Shown piece after piece: positions 18,792 to 29,733 of a stretch of 64,000 bases of DNA; positions within the stretch are counted from its first letter, which is position 1; each line of letters opens with the position of its first letter. A model generated the notes under the pieces. It worked only from the letters and a program-made list of their open reading frames with translations, had not been told where the DNA came from and made no database searches. Where the stretch lies: assembly GCF_013426915.1 (NCBI RefSeq), contig NZ_AP023179.1, positions 1,550,001 through 1,614,000 on the forward strand, written 5' to 3'. Source of the stretch: Paraburkholderia sp. PGU19. Its GTDB lineage: Bacteria > Pseudomonadota > Gammaproteobacteria > Burkholderiales > Burkholderiaceae. A program made the position numbers and the translations under genes.

Positions 18792-21700
18792 GTGCGTCTG
18801 ACCTCGATCAAACTCGCTGGCTTCAAGTCATTCGTCGATCCCACGCATTTCCAGGTTCCGGGCCAGCTCGTCGGCGTGGTCGGTCCCAACGGTTGCGGCA
18901 AGTCCAACATCATCGATGCCGTGCGCTGGGTGCTCGGCGAATCGCGCGCCTCGGAGCTGCGCGGCGAGTCGATGCAGGACGTGATCTTCAACGGCTCGAC
19001 AGCGCGCAAGCCGGGTAGCCGCGCCAGCGTCGAACTCGTGTTCGACAACGCCGACGGCCGTGCCGCCGGCCAGTGGGGCCAGTATGCCGAAATCGCCGTC
19101 AAGCGCGTGCTGACGCGCGACGGCACGTCGAGCTACTACATCAATAATCTCCCGGCACGCCGCCGCGACATTCAGGACATCTTCCTCGGCACGGGCCTCG
19201 GCCCGCGTGCGTACGCGATCATCGGACAGGGCATGATCGCGCGGATCATCGAGGCGAAGCCCGAAGAACTGCGCGTGTTCCTCGAAGAAGCCGCGGGCGT
19301 GTCGAAGTACAAGGAACGCCGCCGCGAAACCGAGAACCGTCTGCACGACACGCGCGAAAATCTGACGCGCGTCGAGGATATCGTCCGCGAACTGACGGCG
19401 AATCTGGAAAAGCTCGAAGCGCAGGCGGTCGTCGCGACGAAGTACAAGCAGTTGCAGGCCGAAGGCGAAGAGAAGCAGCGCCTGTTGTGGCTGCTGCGCA
19501 AGAACGAAGCGGGCACCGAGCAGGACAAGCAGAAGCGCGCAATCGAACAGGCGCAGATCGACCTCGAAGCGCACACGGCGAAGCTGCGCGAAGTCGAAGC
19601 GCAGTTGGAAACGCTGCGCGTCGCGCATTATTCGGCTAGCGACGCGATGCAGGGCGCACAAGGCGCGCTGTACGAAGCGAACGCGGAAGTGAGCCGTCTC
19701 GAAGCGGAAATCAAGTTCATCGTCGAGTCGCGCAACCGCGTGCAGGCGCAGATCGCCGCGCTGACGGCGCAGCGCGAGCAGTGGCTCGCGCAGGCGCAAA
19801 AGGCCCAGGACGATCTCGAAGACGCCGAAATCCAGCTCGGAGAAGGCGAAGAAAAGGCGGTGATCGCCGAAGAGACGGCGGCCGCGAAGCACGACGCGAT
19901 GCCCGCGCTCGAAGCGCGCTGGCGCGATGCGCAGTCGCAACTGAACGAGGAGCGCGCCGGCATCGCACAGACCGAGCAGGCGCTCAAGCTCGAAGCCGCG
20001 CACCAGCGCAACGCCGACCAGCAGTTGCAGCAGTTGCAGCAGCGCCAGGAACGTCTGAAGACGGAAGCGGGCGGGCTGGACGCGCCCGACGAGGCGCAGC
20101 TCGAAGAACTGCGCATGCAGCTTGCCGAGCACGAAGAGATTCTGAGCGAAGCGCAAGCGCGTCTTGCCGATGCACAGGACACGCTGCCGCGTCTGGACGG
20201 CGAGCGCCGCGCCGCGCAAGATCGCGTGCAGGCGGAAAGCGCGCAGATCCATCAGCTCGAAGCACGTCTGGCCGCGCTGCGCCAGTTGCAGGAAAACGTA
20301 CAGACGGAAGGCAAGGTTCAGCCGTGGCTCGACAAGCACGAGTTGGGCGCGCTGCCGCGTCTGTGGAAGAAGCTGCATGTCGAAGCCGGTTGGGAAACCG
20401 CGCTCGAATCCGTGCTGCGCGAGCGTCTTGCCGCGGTCGAAGTGTCGAACCTCGACTGGGTGAAACACTTCGTCAGCGACGCGCCACCCGCCAAGCTCGC
20501 GTTCTACGCGCCGCCCGCAGCCGGTCAGCCGGCCGCTGCGCCGCCGTCGCTGCGGCCGTTGCTGTCGCTGGTGCGCATCGACGACGCGGGTATTCGCGCG
20601 GTGCTCAACGACTGGCTCGGCAACGCGTTCATCGCCGACGATCTGCCTCAGGCGCTGTCGATGCGCGCGCAACTGCCCGAAGGCGGCGCGTTCGTCGTGA
20701 AGGCGGGGCACGTGGTCACGCGCGTCGGCGTGCAACTGTACGCGGCCGATTCCGAGCAGGCGGGCATGCTCGCGCGTCAGCAGGAAATCGAAAACCTGAC
20801 GCGCCAGGTGCGCGCGCAGGCGCTGCTCGCCGAAGAGGCGAAGGCGGCCGCGATTCGCGCGGAAGCCGCGCATACGCAGGCATCGAATGCATTGACGGAA
20901 GTGCGCCAACAGGCCGAGCGCGCGACCCAGCGCGTGCACGCGCTGCAGATGGACGTGCTCAAGCTCACGCAGGCGCACGAACGCTACACGCAGCGCAGTA
21001 CGCAGATCAGCGAGGAACTCGAAGAGATCACCGCGCAGATCGACGAGCAACGCGCGTTGCGTGCGGAATCGGAAGCGAACTTCGAGCGCCACGACGGCGA
21101 ACTCGCCGAATTGCAGGCGCGTTTCGAAGACAACCAGCTAGCGTTCGAGTCGCTCGATGAAGAACTCGGCAACGCGCGCAACGAAGCGCGCGAGCTCGAC
21201 CGCGCCGCCACCGATGCACGCTTTGCCGCGCGCAACTCGGCGAACCGTATCGACGAGCTGAAGCGCAGTATTCAGGTCGCGCACGAGCAGAGCGAGCGCG
21301 TCGCCGGTTCGCTCGAAGACGCGCGCGCCGAACTCGAAACGATCAACGAGCAGACGGCGCACACGGGTTTGCACGACGCGCTCGAAATCCGCCGCGCGAA
21401 GGAAGAGTCGCTGCACGCCGCGCGTCTGGAACTCGACGATCTGACCGCGAAGCTGCGTGCTTCGGACGAACTGCGGCTGACCACGGAACGCTCGTTGCAG
21501 CCGCTGCGCGACCGCATCACCGAATTGCAGTTGAAGGAACAGGCCGCGCGCCTGAACGCCGAGCAGTTCATCGAGCAGCTGACGGCGGCGGGTGTCGACG
21601 AAGCCGACCTGCAGGCGAAGCTCACGCCGGACATGAAGCCGTCGTATCTGCAGGGCGAAGTGACGCGCATCAACAACGCGATCACCGCGCTCGGCCCCGT

Positions 21701-22310
21701 CAACATGGCCGCGCTCGACGAACTGAAGGCGGCGTCGGAACGCAAGACTTTCCTCGACGCGCAATCGGCCGACCTGAACAACGCAATCGAAACGCTCGAA
21801 GATGCGATCCGAAAGATTGACCAGGAAACGCGCACTCTGCTGCAAGGCACCTTCGACCAGGTGAACCATCACTTCGGCGAACTGTTCCCGCGTCTCTTTG
21901 GCGGCGGCCAGGCGAAACTCATCATGACGGGCGACGAGATTCTCGACGCCGGCGTGCAGGTGATGGCGCAGCCGCCGGGCAAGAAGAACTCGACGATTCA
22001 CCTGCTGTCGGGCGGTGAAAAGGCGCTGACGGCGACGGCGCTCGTGTTCGCAATGTTCCAGCTGAATCCGGCGCCGTTCTGTCTGCTCGACGAAGTGGAC
22101 GCGCCGCTCGACGACGCGAACACCGAACGCTTCGCGAACCTCGTGCGCGCGATGTCGGAGAAGACGCAGTTCCTGTTCATTTCCCACAACAAGATCGCGA
22201 TGGAAATGGCGCAGCAACTGATCGGGGTGACGATGCAGGAGCAGGGCGTCTCGCGGATCGTGGCCGTCGACATGGAAACGGCTGCGGGATTTGTCCAGAA
22301 TATCGTTTAA
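18792..22310 (+). CDS. smc: Chromosome segregation protein SMC
   Basis: 1172 aa chromosome condensation ATPase that acts with ScpA/ScpB (not in this window). The start is GTG 18792 (MRLTSIKLAGFKSFVDPT), fixed by the universal SMC N-terminus. Layout: N-terminal half of the ABC head with Walker A GPNGCGKSN near residue 34; coiled coil to about residue 500; a hinge around residues 520-660 (KLHVEAGWETALESVLRERL ... GHVVTRVGVQLYA); returning coiled coil; C-terminal head with signature LLSGGEKALTATAL and Walker B CLLDEVDAPLDD. The length is normal. It lies 170 bp upstream of zipA in the same direction. Confidence 0.97.
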   Translation: MRLTSIKLAGFKSFVDPTHFQVPGQLVGVVGPNGCGKSNIIDAVRWVLGESRASELRGESMQDVIFNGSTARKPGSRASVELVFDNADGRAAGQWGQYAEIAVKRVLTRDGTSSYYINNLPARRRDIQDIFLGTGLGPRAYAIIGQGMIARIIEAKPEELRVFLEEAAGVSKYKERRRETENRLHDTRENLTRVEDIVRELTANLEKLEAQAVVATKYKQLQAEGEEKQRLLWLLRKNEAGTEQDKQKRAIEQAQIDLEAHTAKLREVEAQLETLRVAHYSASDAMQGAQGALYEANAEVSRLEAEIKFIVESRNRVQAQIAALTAQREQWLAQAQKAQDDLEDAEIQLGEGEEKAVIAEETAAAKHDAMPALEARWRDAQSQLNEERAGIAQTEQALKLEAAHQRNADQQLQQLQQRQERLKTEAGGLDAPDEAQLEELRMQLAEHEEILSEAQARLADAQDTLPRLDGERRAAQDRVQAESAQIHQLEARLAALRQLQENVQTEGKVQPWLDKHELGALPRLWKKLHVEAGWETALESVLRERLAAVEVSNLDWVKHFVSDAPPAKLAFYAPPAAGQPAAAPPSLRPLLSLVRIDDAGIRAVLNDWLGNAFIADDLPQALSMRAQLPEGGAFVVKAGHVVTRVGVQLYAADSEQAGMLARQQEIENLTRQVRAQALLAEEAKAAAIRAEAAHTQASNALTEVRQQAERATQRVHALQMDVLKLTQAHERYTQRSTQISEELEEITAQIDEQRALRAESEANFERHDGELAELQARFEDNQLAFESLDEELGNARNEARELDRAATDARFAARNSANRIDELKRSIQVAHEQSERVAGSLEDARAELETINEQTAHTGLHDALEIRRAKEESLHAARLELDDLTAKLRASDELRLTTERSLQPLRDRITELQLKEQAARLNAEQFIEQLTAAGVDEADLQAKLTPDMKPSYLQGEVTRINNAITALGPVNMAALDELKAASERKTFLDAQSADLNNAIETLEDAIRKIDQETRTLLQGTFDQVNHHFGELFPRLFGGGQAKLIMTGDEILDAGVQVMAQPPGKKNSTIHLLSGGEKALTATALVFAMFQLNPAPFCLLDEVDAPLDDANTERFANLVRAMSEKTQFLFISHNKIAMEMAQQLIGVTMQEQGVSRIVAVDMETAAGFVQNIV

Positions 22311-22480
22311 ACGTCCACCCGCGTGTGGCTTTGGCTGTGCGTGGGTGTTGCTGAAACAGAATTGAATTCGCTGCGCGCCTGCGCCCGCAGCGGCGGCGTG
22401 TGCCACCTTCGGTGCCACGTGTCAGCCGCGCGAACCCGGCGCTGCGCGCAACAACGAAAAGAATTGCAGATGGAGCGTGC

Positions 22481-23716
22481 ATGGACGAGTTGACACTCGG
22501 ATTGATTGGCGCGGGCGCCGTGGTGGTCGGGGGAGTGGTGGTCTACAACGCGTGGCAGGGCGCGAAGGTGCGCCGCAAGATGCCGCGGCCGATGCCCGCC
22601 GATGCGGCGGACCCGCTCGTCCGGGACGACCAGATGGAGCAAAGCCCGTTCATCGAGCCGGCGCGCCCGACGACGCGCCGCGAATCCACTGCGGGCGACC
22701 CGGCGGAAGCCGCGCGCGTCGAGCCGACTTTCGGCGGCGTCGCGCCGCTCGATACCCCTGCGGACATCCAGGCTGAGAACACGTCGCCGAACGGTTTCCC
22801 CGAAGACGAAGAGGCCGCGCAGCCGGGTGCCGAGGTGCATGCCGACGACGAGCGCAACGAGCCCATTCTGCCTGCCGCCACGACGATTTCGTCGGCACCG
22901 CCAGCCATTGTCGATCGCCGTATCGACTGCATTGTGCCGATCAGGCTTTCGTCGCCCGTGACGGGCGACAAGGTGCTGCCGCTCGCGCAGCGTCTGCGCC
23001 GCGCGGGCAGCAAGCCGGTGCATATCGAAGGCAAGCCGGAAGGCGGCGCGTGGGAACTGCTGCAAAACGGCGTGCGCTACGAAGACCTGCGCGCGGCCGC
23101 GCAGCTTGCGAACCGCAGCGGCCCGCTCAATGAACTGGAGTTCTCCGAGTTCGTCACGGGTGTCCAGCAATTCGCCGACGCGCTCGATGCGTCGCCCGAA
23201 TTTCCGGACATGATGGAAACGGTGTCGATGGCGCGCGAACTTGATGGCTTTGCGGCGCAGTGCGACGCACAACTGTCGATCAACGTGCTGTCCGACGGCG
23301 CGCCGTGGTCGGCCAACTACGTGCAGGCCGTCGCGTCGCAGGACGGACTGCTGCTGTCGCGCGACGGCACGCGCTTCGTCAAGCTCGACGCGAAGCAAAG
23401 CCCCGTGTTCATGCTGCAGTTCGGCGACACCAACTTCCTGCGCGACGATCTCACGTACAAGGGCGGCCAGATGATCACGCTTGTGCTCGACGTGCCCGTC
23501 GCGGACGAAGACATCCTGCCGTTCCGCCTGATGTGCGATTACGCGAAGTCGCTGGCCGAGCGCATCGGCGGGCGCGTGGTCGACGATGGCCGCCGGCCGC
23601 TGCCGGAAAGCGCGCTGCTCGCGATCGAGCAGCAGTTGATGACGCTTTACGCGAAGCTCGAGCAGGCGGGAATCCCCGCCGGCTCGCCGGCGACGCGGCG
23701 ACTGTTCAGCCAGTAA
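22481..23716 (+). CDS. zipA: Cell division protein ZipA
   Basis: 411 aa from ATG 22481 (MDELTLGLIGAGAVVVGGVV). The frame is open to 22400, but a membrane anchor at the very N-terminus is the ZipA hallmark. One N-terminal membrane segment (about residues 5-23) is followed by a long acidic/Pro-rich disordered linker to about residue 145, then the C-terminal FtsZ-binding domain (IDCIVPIRLSSPVTGDKVLP ... KGGQMITLVLDVPVADED). ZipA tethers FtsZ to the membrane. It is followed by a clear terminator, so smc-zipA probably end together. The smc-zipA-ligA neighbourhood is typical of this order. Confidence 0.9.
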   Translation: MDELTLGLIGAGAVVVGGVVVYNAWQGAKVRRKMPRPMPADAADPLVRDDQMEQSPFIEPARPTTRRESTAGDPAEAARVEPTFGGVAPLDTPADIQAENTSPNGFPEDEEAAQPGAEVHADDERNEPILPAATTISSAPPAIVDRRIDCIVPIRLSSPVTGDKVLPLAQRLRRAGSKPVHIEGKPEGGAWELLQNGVRYEDLRAAAQLANRSGPLNELEFSEFVTGVQQFADALDASPEFPDMMETVSMARELDGFAAQCDAQLSINVLSDGAPWSANYVQAVASQDGLLLSRDGTRFVKLDAKQSPVFMLQFGDTNFLRDDLTYKGGQMITLVLDVPVADEDILPFRLMCDYAKSLAERIGGRVVDDGRRPLPESALLAIEQQLMTLYAKLEQAGIPAGSPATRRLFSQ

Positions 23717-23761
23717 GCCTACGACACCCGTTACGCGACGAAGCTTCGTCGTAATCGGATA

Positions 23762-23799
23762 AACCGCCTGAGGCACACCGTTGCTTCAGGCGGTTTTTA
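23762..23799 (+). terminator. Terminator after zipA
   Basis: AAACCGCCTGA (23762-23772) pairs perfectly with TCAGGCGGTTT (23787-23797) around a 14-base loop and runs into a T tract. It sits 46 bp after the zipA stop and could also act for the convergent gene. Confidence 0.85.
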
Positions 23800-23853
23800 T
23801 TTTGGCTTGCCGATTCGCGTCGTTGCCTTGCCGAGTGCACACTGCGGACGGCT

Positions 23854-24684
23854 TCATCCCACGTCGTCCTGCCACGGTTGGCCGCTGATCCACGCCTTGA
23901 TCGCGGCAACCACAGCCTCGTCCCTTCCATAGAACCCGTGATGCGACATCGCCTCGCAGGGTTTGCCGCGCACGTCGCCGCCATGCACGGTGATCAGCGC
24001 GTACTGGCCGCTCTCCGCGATGCGTCGTAGCGCTTCGTACGAGCAGAGGAAGCAGCCGTCGTCGGCGTGCTGCACGAATAGCTGGCGCGGGTGTATCGCG
24101 CCGTAATCGAAACCGATCAACGGCGTGGCCTGGCCGCGCGCGGGACTGCTGAGCGTCGACGTATGTACGACGGCGTCCCAGACGTCGGGCAACGCGCGGC
24201 CCACATACGCCGTCGAGATCGTGCCGCGGCTAGTGCCGATCAGCACCGGCTTCGCTTTTGGGAAGCGGCTGCGCAGACTGGCTGCGACCTGGGCGAGATC
24301 CTGCGCGGAGCGCGGCGATGCGCGGAACGCGTCGGAGTAGCCGCCGGGCTGATCGGACGGGGCATCGACGATTGCCGTTGCGAACTGCGCGTCCACGAAT
24401 AGCTGTCGTGCGCGAATCAGGAAGTTGTTCTTCTCGCGCATGCGGATCGTGCCGTCGGGCTGTTGCGACAGTTCGAGATCGCCTGCGCTGCCTGGAAACA
24501 TCACGAGCACCCAACGCGGCTCGCTGCCGTCCTGCTGCGTGAGCAGATAGGAGATCGACGCGCCCTCCGCGAGCGGCACGCTGACCACCTGCTCGCTTGC
24601 CATTGCGCCTCGCGCGCTGAACAGGGCGAGTGCTCCCAGAAGCACGAGCAGGCAACGGACGAAACGGATGACGATGGCAGACAT
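23854..24684 (-). CDS. Secreted alpha/beta-hydrolase-like protein
   Basis: 276 aa from ATG 24684, preceded by GGGAGAA. An N-terminal signal peptide is clear: a basic/hydrophobic stretch FVRCLLVLLGALALFSARG ending in AMAS, so it is exported to the periplasm or beyond. A nucleophile elbow GTSRGT, an acidic residue in VQHADDGCF and a His in SHHGFYG are in the right order for a Ser-Asp-His triad. Several Cys (GCFLCSY, GKPCE) could form disulphides. I do not recognise a named family or substrate. It converges on zipA and diverges from ligA, and no partner gene is apparent. Confidence 0.75.
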   Translation of the reverse strand: MSAIVIRFVRCLLVLLGALALFSARGAMASEQVVSVPLAEGASISYLLTQQDGSEPRWVLVMFPGSAGDLELSQQPDGTIRMREKNNFLIRARQLFVDAQFATAIVDAPSDQPGGYSDAFRASPRSAQDLAQVAASLRSRFPKAKPVLIGTSRGTISTAYVGRALPDVWDAVVHTSTLSSPARGQATPLIGFDYGAIHPRQLFVQHADDGCFLCSYEALRRIAESGQYALITVHGGDVRGKPCEAMSHHGFYGRDEAVVAAIKAWISGQPWQDDVG

Positions 24685-24893
24685 GGCGATAGGTTCTCCC
24701 AGTCGATGCGTGCCGATATGGATGGAGGCACGCGATGGACGGCAGGCGACAAGGTCCCATTGCGAGCCGCGCGCTGTCAATGGTTTGCGCGCGAACGGGC
24801 CGATCGGCCAGGACTTGTACGAATACCTTCGTGCTGGGTTTGCGCGCGCACGAAACTGGCCATCCGGCCGATGCGACAGGAAGCGCTTCCTGA

Positions 24894-27517
<2,624 letters not shown>

Positions 27518-27536
27518 GTTTCAGACGGTGAAAAGG

Positions 27537-27563
27537 AAAAAGCCCGCGTGAGCGGGCTTTTTT
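27537..27563. terminator. Bidirectional terminator between def and rluB
   Basis: AAAAAGCCCGC (27537-27547) pairs perfectly with GCGGGCTTTTT (27552-27562) around a GTGA loop. With an A run before and a T run after, it can stop transcription from both convergent genes. Confidence 0.92.
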
Positions 27564-27594
27564 CATGTCGGGAGGCGTCGATAGACGCCCGATC

Positions 27595-29727
27595 TTAGAA
27601 CGACTCGTCGGGACCGAGATAGCGCCACTGCCCCGGCGGCAACGCGCCGAGCATGACCTGACCCATCCGCACGCGCTTGAGGCCGACGACCTCCAGCCCG
27701 ACCAGTTCGCACATCCGGCGAATCTGACGTTTCTTGCCTTCGCGCAGCACGAAGCGCAGTTGTTCGCCGTTCTGCCAGTCGACCAGTGCGGGCTTGAGCG
27801 GCACGCCGTCGAGTTCGAGGCCGTGGCGCAATTGCTCGAGACTTTCGGCCGGGAAGTGATGTTCGACGTCCGTTTCGATGTCGCCGTACGCGACGCGCAC
27901 CAGGTATTCCTTGTCGATTTCCGAATGACCGCCGATCAACTGCTTCGCGATGCGGCCGTCCTGCGTCAACACCAGCAGGCCCGTCGAGTCGATGTCGAGG
28001 CGGCCCGCTGGCGCGAGCTGGCGCAGATGCGCAACCGAAAAGCGCGTATCCGTCTGGTCGCCGTCCCAGTGGTTCTCGGGTTTGACGAGCGTCACGGCCG
28101 GTTCATAACCATCTTCCGCCTGACCCGATACCAGGCCGACCGGCTTGTGGATGAGGATCGTGACCAGCTTCATCTGCATGGCTTGCGCGGCGGGATCGAT
28201 CTGGATATCGGCGTCGGGGCGCACCTTCGTGCCGAGTGTATCGATGACGACGCCGTCGACGGTCACCCAGCCTTTCTCGATCCATTCGTCCGCTTCGCGG
28301 CGCGAGCACAGGCCGAGCTCGGACATCAGCTTCGACAGGCGCAGGTTGCCGGGGGCGTCGTTGAATTCGCCTTCATCGCGATGGCGGGGGGCGGCTTCCG
28401 GGCGAGCCTTGCGCGCCGGTTTCGGGGCAGCGCGGTCGAATTGGGCCGGACGGTCGAAGCTGTCGTCGAGCGAGCGCGGGTCGTGTTTTGCCTTTACTGC
28501 GCGCGGCGCTGCCTTGGCCGGTGCGTCGTCGGTGCGGCTCGCGTAGGCGCTCTTGACGGGCTTCGCGTAGGTGCGTTCGCCGCGGGCTTCCGGGGCGTCA
28601 CTGCGCGGGCGGCGGTCGGTGGTGTCGCGGTCTGCGCCGAAGCGTGAGCGGGGCGATTCGCTGCGTTCGCGGAGTGCGGTGCGGCGCTCGTCGCCTTCGC
28701 GCGGAGCTCGGGGAGCGGGGCGTGCGTCGCCGTCGCGGGAGAAACGCGGTGCGCTGCGGCGTTCGTCACCGTTACGCGGAGCGCGAGGCGCCCGGCGTTC
28801 GTCGCCGTCGCGGGAGAAACGCGGTGCGCTGCGGCGTTCGTCACCGTCACGCGGAGCGCGGGGAGCGGGGCGTGCGTCGCCATCGCGGGAGAAGCGCGGT
28901 GCGCTACGGCGTTCGTCACCCTCACGGGGGGCGCGAGGCGCCCGACGTTCGTCGCCGTCGCGGGAGAAACGCGGAGTACTGCGGCGTTCATCGCCTTCAC
29001 GCGGGGCGCGAGGAGCGCGGCGTTCGTCGCCATCGCGGGAGAAGCGCGGTGCGCTGCGGCGTTCGTCGCCCTCACGCGGGGCGCGGGGCGCGCGGCGCTC
29101 GTCGCCATCGCGGGAAAAACGCGGAGCACTTCGGCGTTCATCGCCTTCACGCGGAGCGCGGGGCGCGCGGCGTTCGTCGCCATCGCGGGAGAAGCGCGAA
29201 GCACTGCGCCGCTCGTCACCCTCACGCGGAGCGCGAGGCGCCCGGCGTTCGTCACCGTCACGCGAGAAACGCGGCGCGCGCTCCCCTGCGCCCGCCGAAG
29301 CGGCGCCACGCGAAGGACGATCCGACGGCGCGCGTCGTTCGGCGCGGTCGCCCGCGTCACGGCGGAAACCGCCGCTTCCCACCGCGCCTTCCTTGCGCGC
29401 CGGACGGTCACCCGTCGAGCGGCGTTCGAACGAGCTGGAATCGCTACGTTCGCGCGAACCCGCGCCCGCTGCGCGCGCGGGCCGCTCGCCCGGGCCGCCT
29501 GCCGGCTTGCCGGCAGCGCGCCGCGGTGCTTCGCCGCTAGCTGCCGCGCCTCGGCGCGTAGCGCTTGCGCCCGTAGATCCATCGCCGCCGCCTGGCCGCT
29601 TCGAAGCAGCGCTTTTGGCTGGGGCGGCGGGCCGCGTCGTCTTGCGTGCAGTCGTGCTGCCCGGACGCACAGGGGTGCGCTCGGACGAACTCGGCCGCGG
29701 ATGCTTGGCTGTCAGTTTGACTCGCAT
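27595..29727 (-). CDS. rluB: Ribosomal large-subunit pseudouridine synthase RluB with long repeat extension
   Basis: 710 aa, about twice the usual RluB length. The C-terminal part (from about residue 457) is a normal enzyme: S4 RNA-binding domain (LRLSKLMSELGLCSRREADEW), the catalytic Asp in GRLDIDSTGLLV, and the C-terminal KRQIRRMCELVGLEV. RluB makes pseudouridine in helix 89/90 of 23S rRNA. The first ~455 residues are Arg/Ser/Asp/Pro-rich and surely disordered; residues 151-350 are exactly eight copies of a 25-residue unit (consensus APRFSRDGDERRAPRAPREG plus DERRS). Such Arg-rich tails probably bind RNA (inference). ATG 29727 lies 6 bp after the glnD stop, so glnD-rluB are likely one transcript. 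Confidence 0.92.
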   Translation of the reverse strand: MRVKLTAKHPRPSSSERTPVRPGSTTARKTTRPAAPAKSAASKRPGGGDGSTGASATRRGAAASGEAPRRAAGKPAGGPGERPARAAGAGSRERSDSSSFERRSTGDRPARKEGAVGSGGFRRDAGDRAERRAPSDRPSRGAASAGAGERAPRFSRDGDERRAPRAPREGDERRSASRFSRDGDERRAPRAPREGDERRSAPRFSRDGDERRAPRAPREGDERRSAPRFSRDGDERRAPRAPREGDERRSTPRFSRDGDERRAPRAPREGDERRSAPRFSRDGDARPAPRAPRDGDERRSAPRFSRDGDERRAPRAPRNGDERRSAPRFSRDGDARPAPRAPREGDERRTALRERSESPRSRFGADRDTTDRRPRSDAPEARGERTYAKPVKSAYASRTDDAPAKAAPRAVKAKHDPRSLDDSFDRPAQFDRAAPKPARKARPEAAPRHRDEGEFNDAPGNLRLSKLMSELGLCSRREADEWIEKGWVTVDGVVIDTLGTKVRPDADIQIDPAAQAMQMKLVTILIHKPVGLVSGQAEDGYEPAVTLVKPENHWDGDQTDTRFSVAHLRQLAPAGRLDIDSTGLLVLTQDGRIAKQLIGGHSEIDKEYLVRVAYGDIETDVEHHFPAESLEQLRHGLELDGVPLKPALVDWQNGEQLRFVLREGKKRQIRRMCELVGLEVVGLKRVRMGQVMLGALPPGQWRYLGPDESF
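28678..29277 (-). repeat. Eight tandem 75-bp repeats within rluB
   Basis: 600 bp made of eight in-frame 75-bp units coding for RluB residues 151-350. Variation is mostly in synonymous positions, with a few changes (A/S/T at one place, DERR versus DARP, E/D/N near the unit end). The period is exact, with no partial unit. Confidence 0.95.
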
Positions 29728-29733
29728 GAAATC

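Noticed and set aside
18828..21092. 754-codon minus-strand open frame inside smc
   Set aside because: Antisense of GC-rich coding DNA. The protein is Arg/Leu/His-rich with no domain, while the plus strand encodes a complete SMC.
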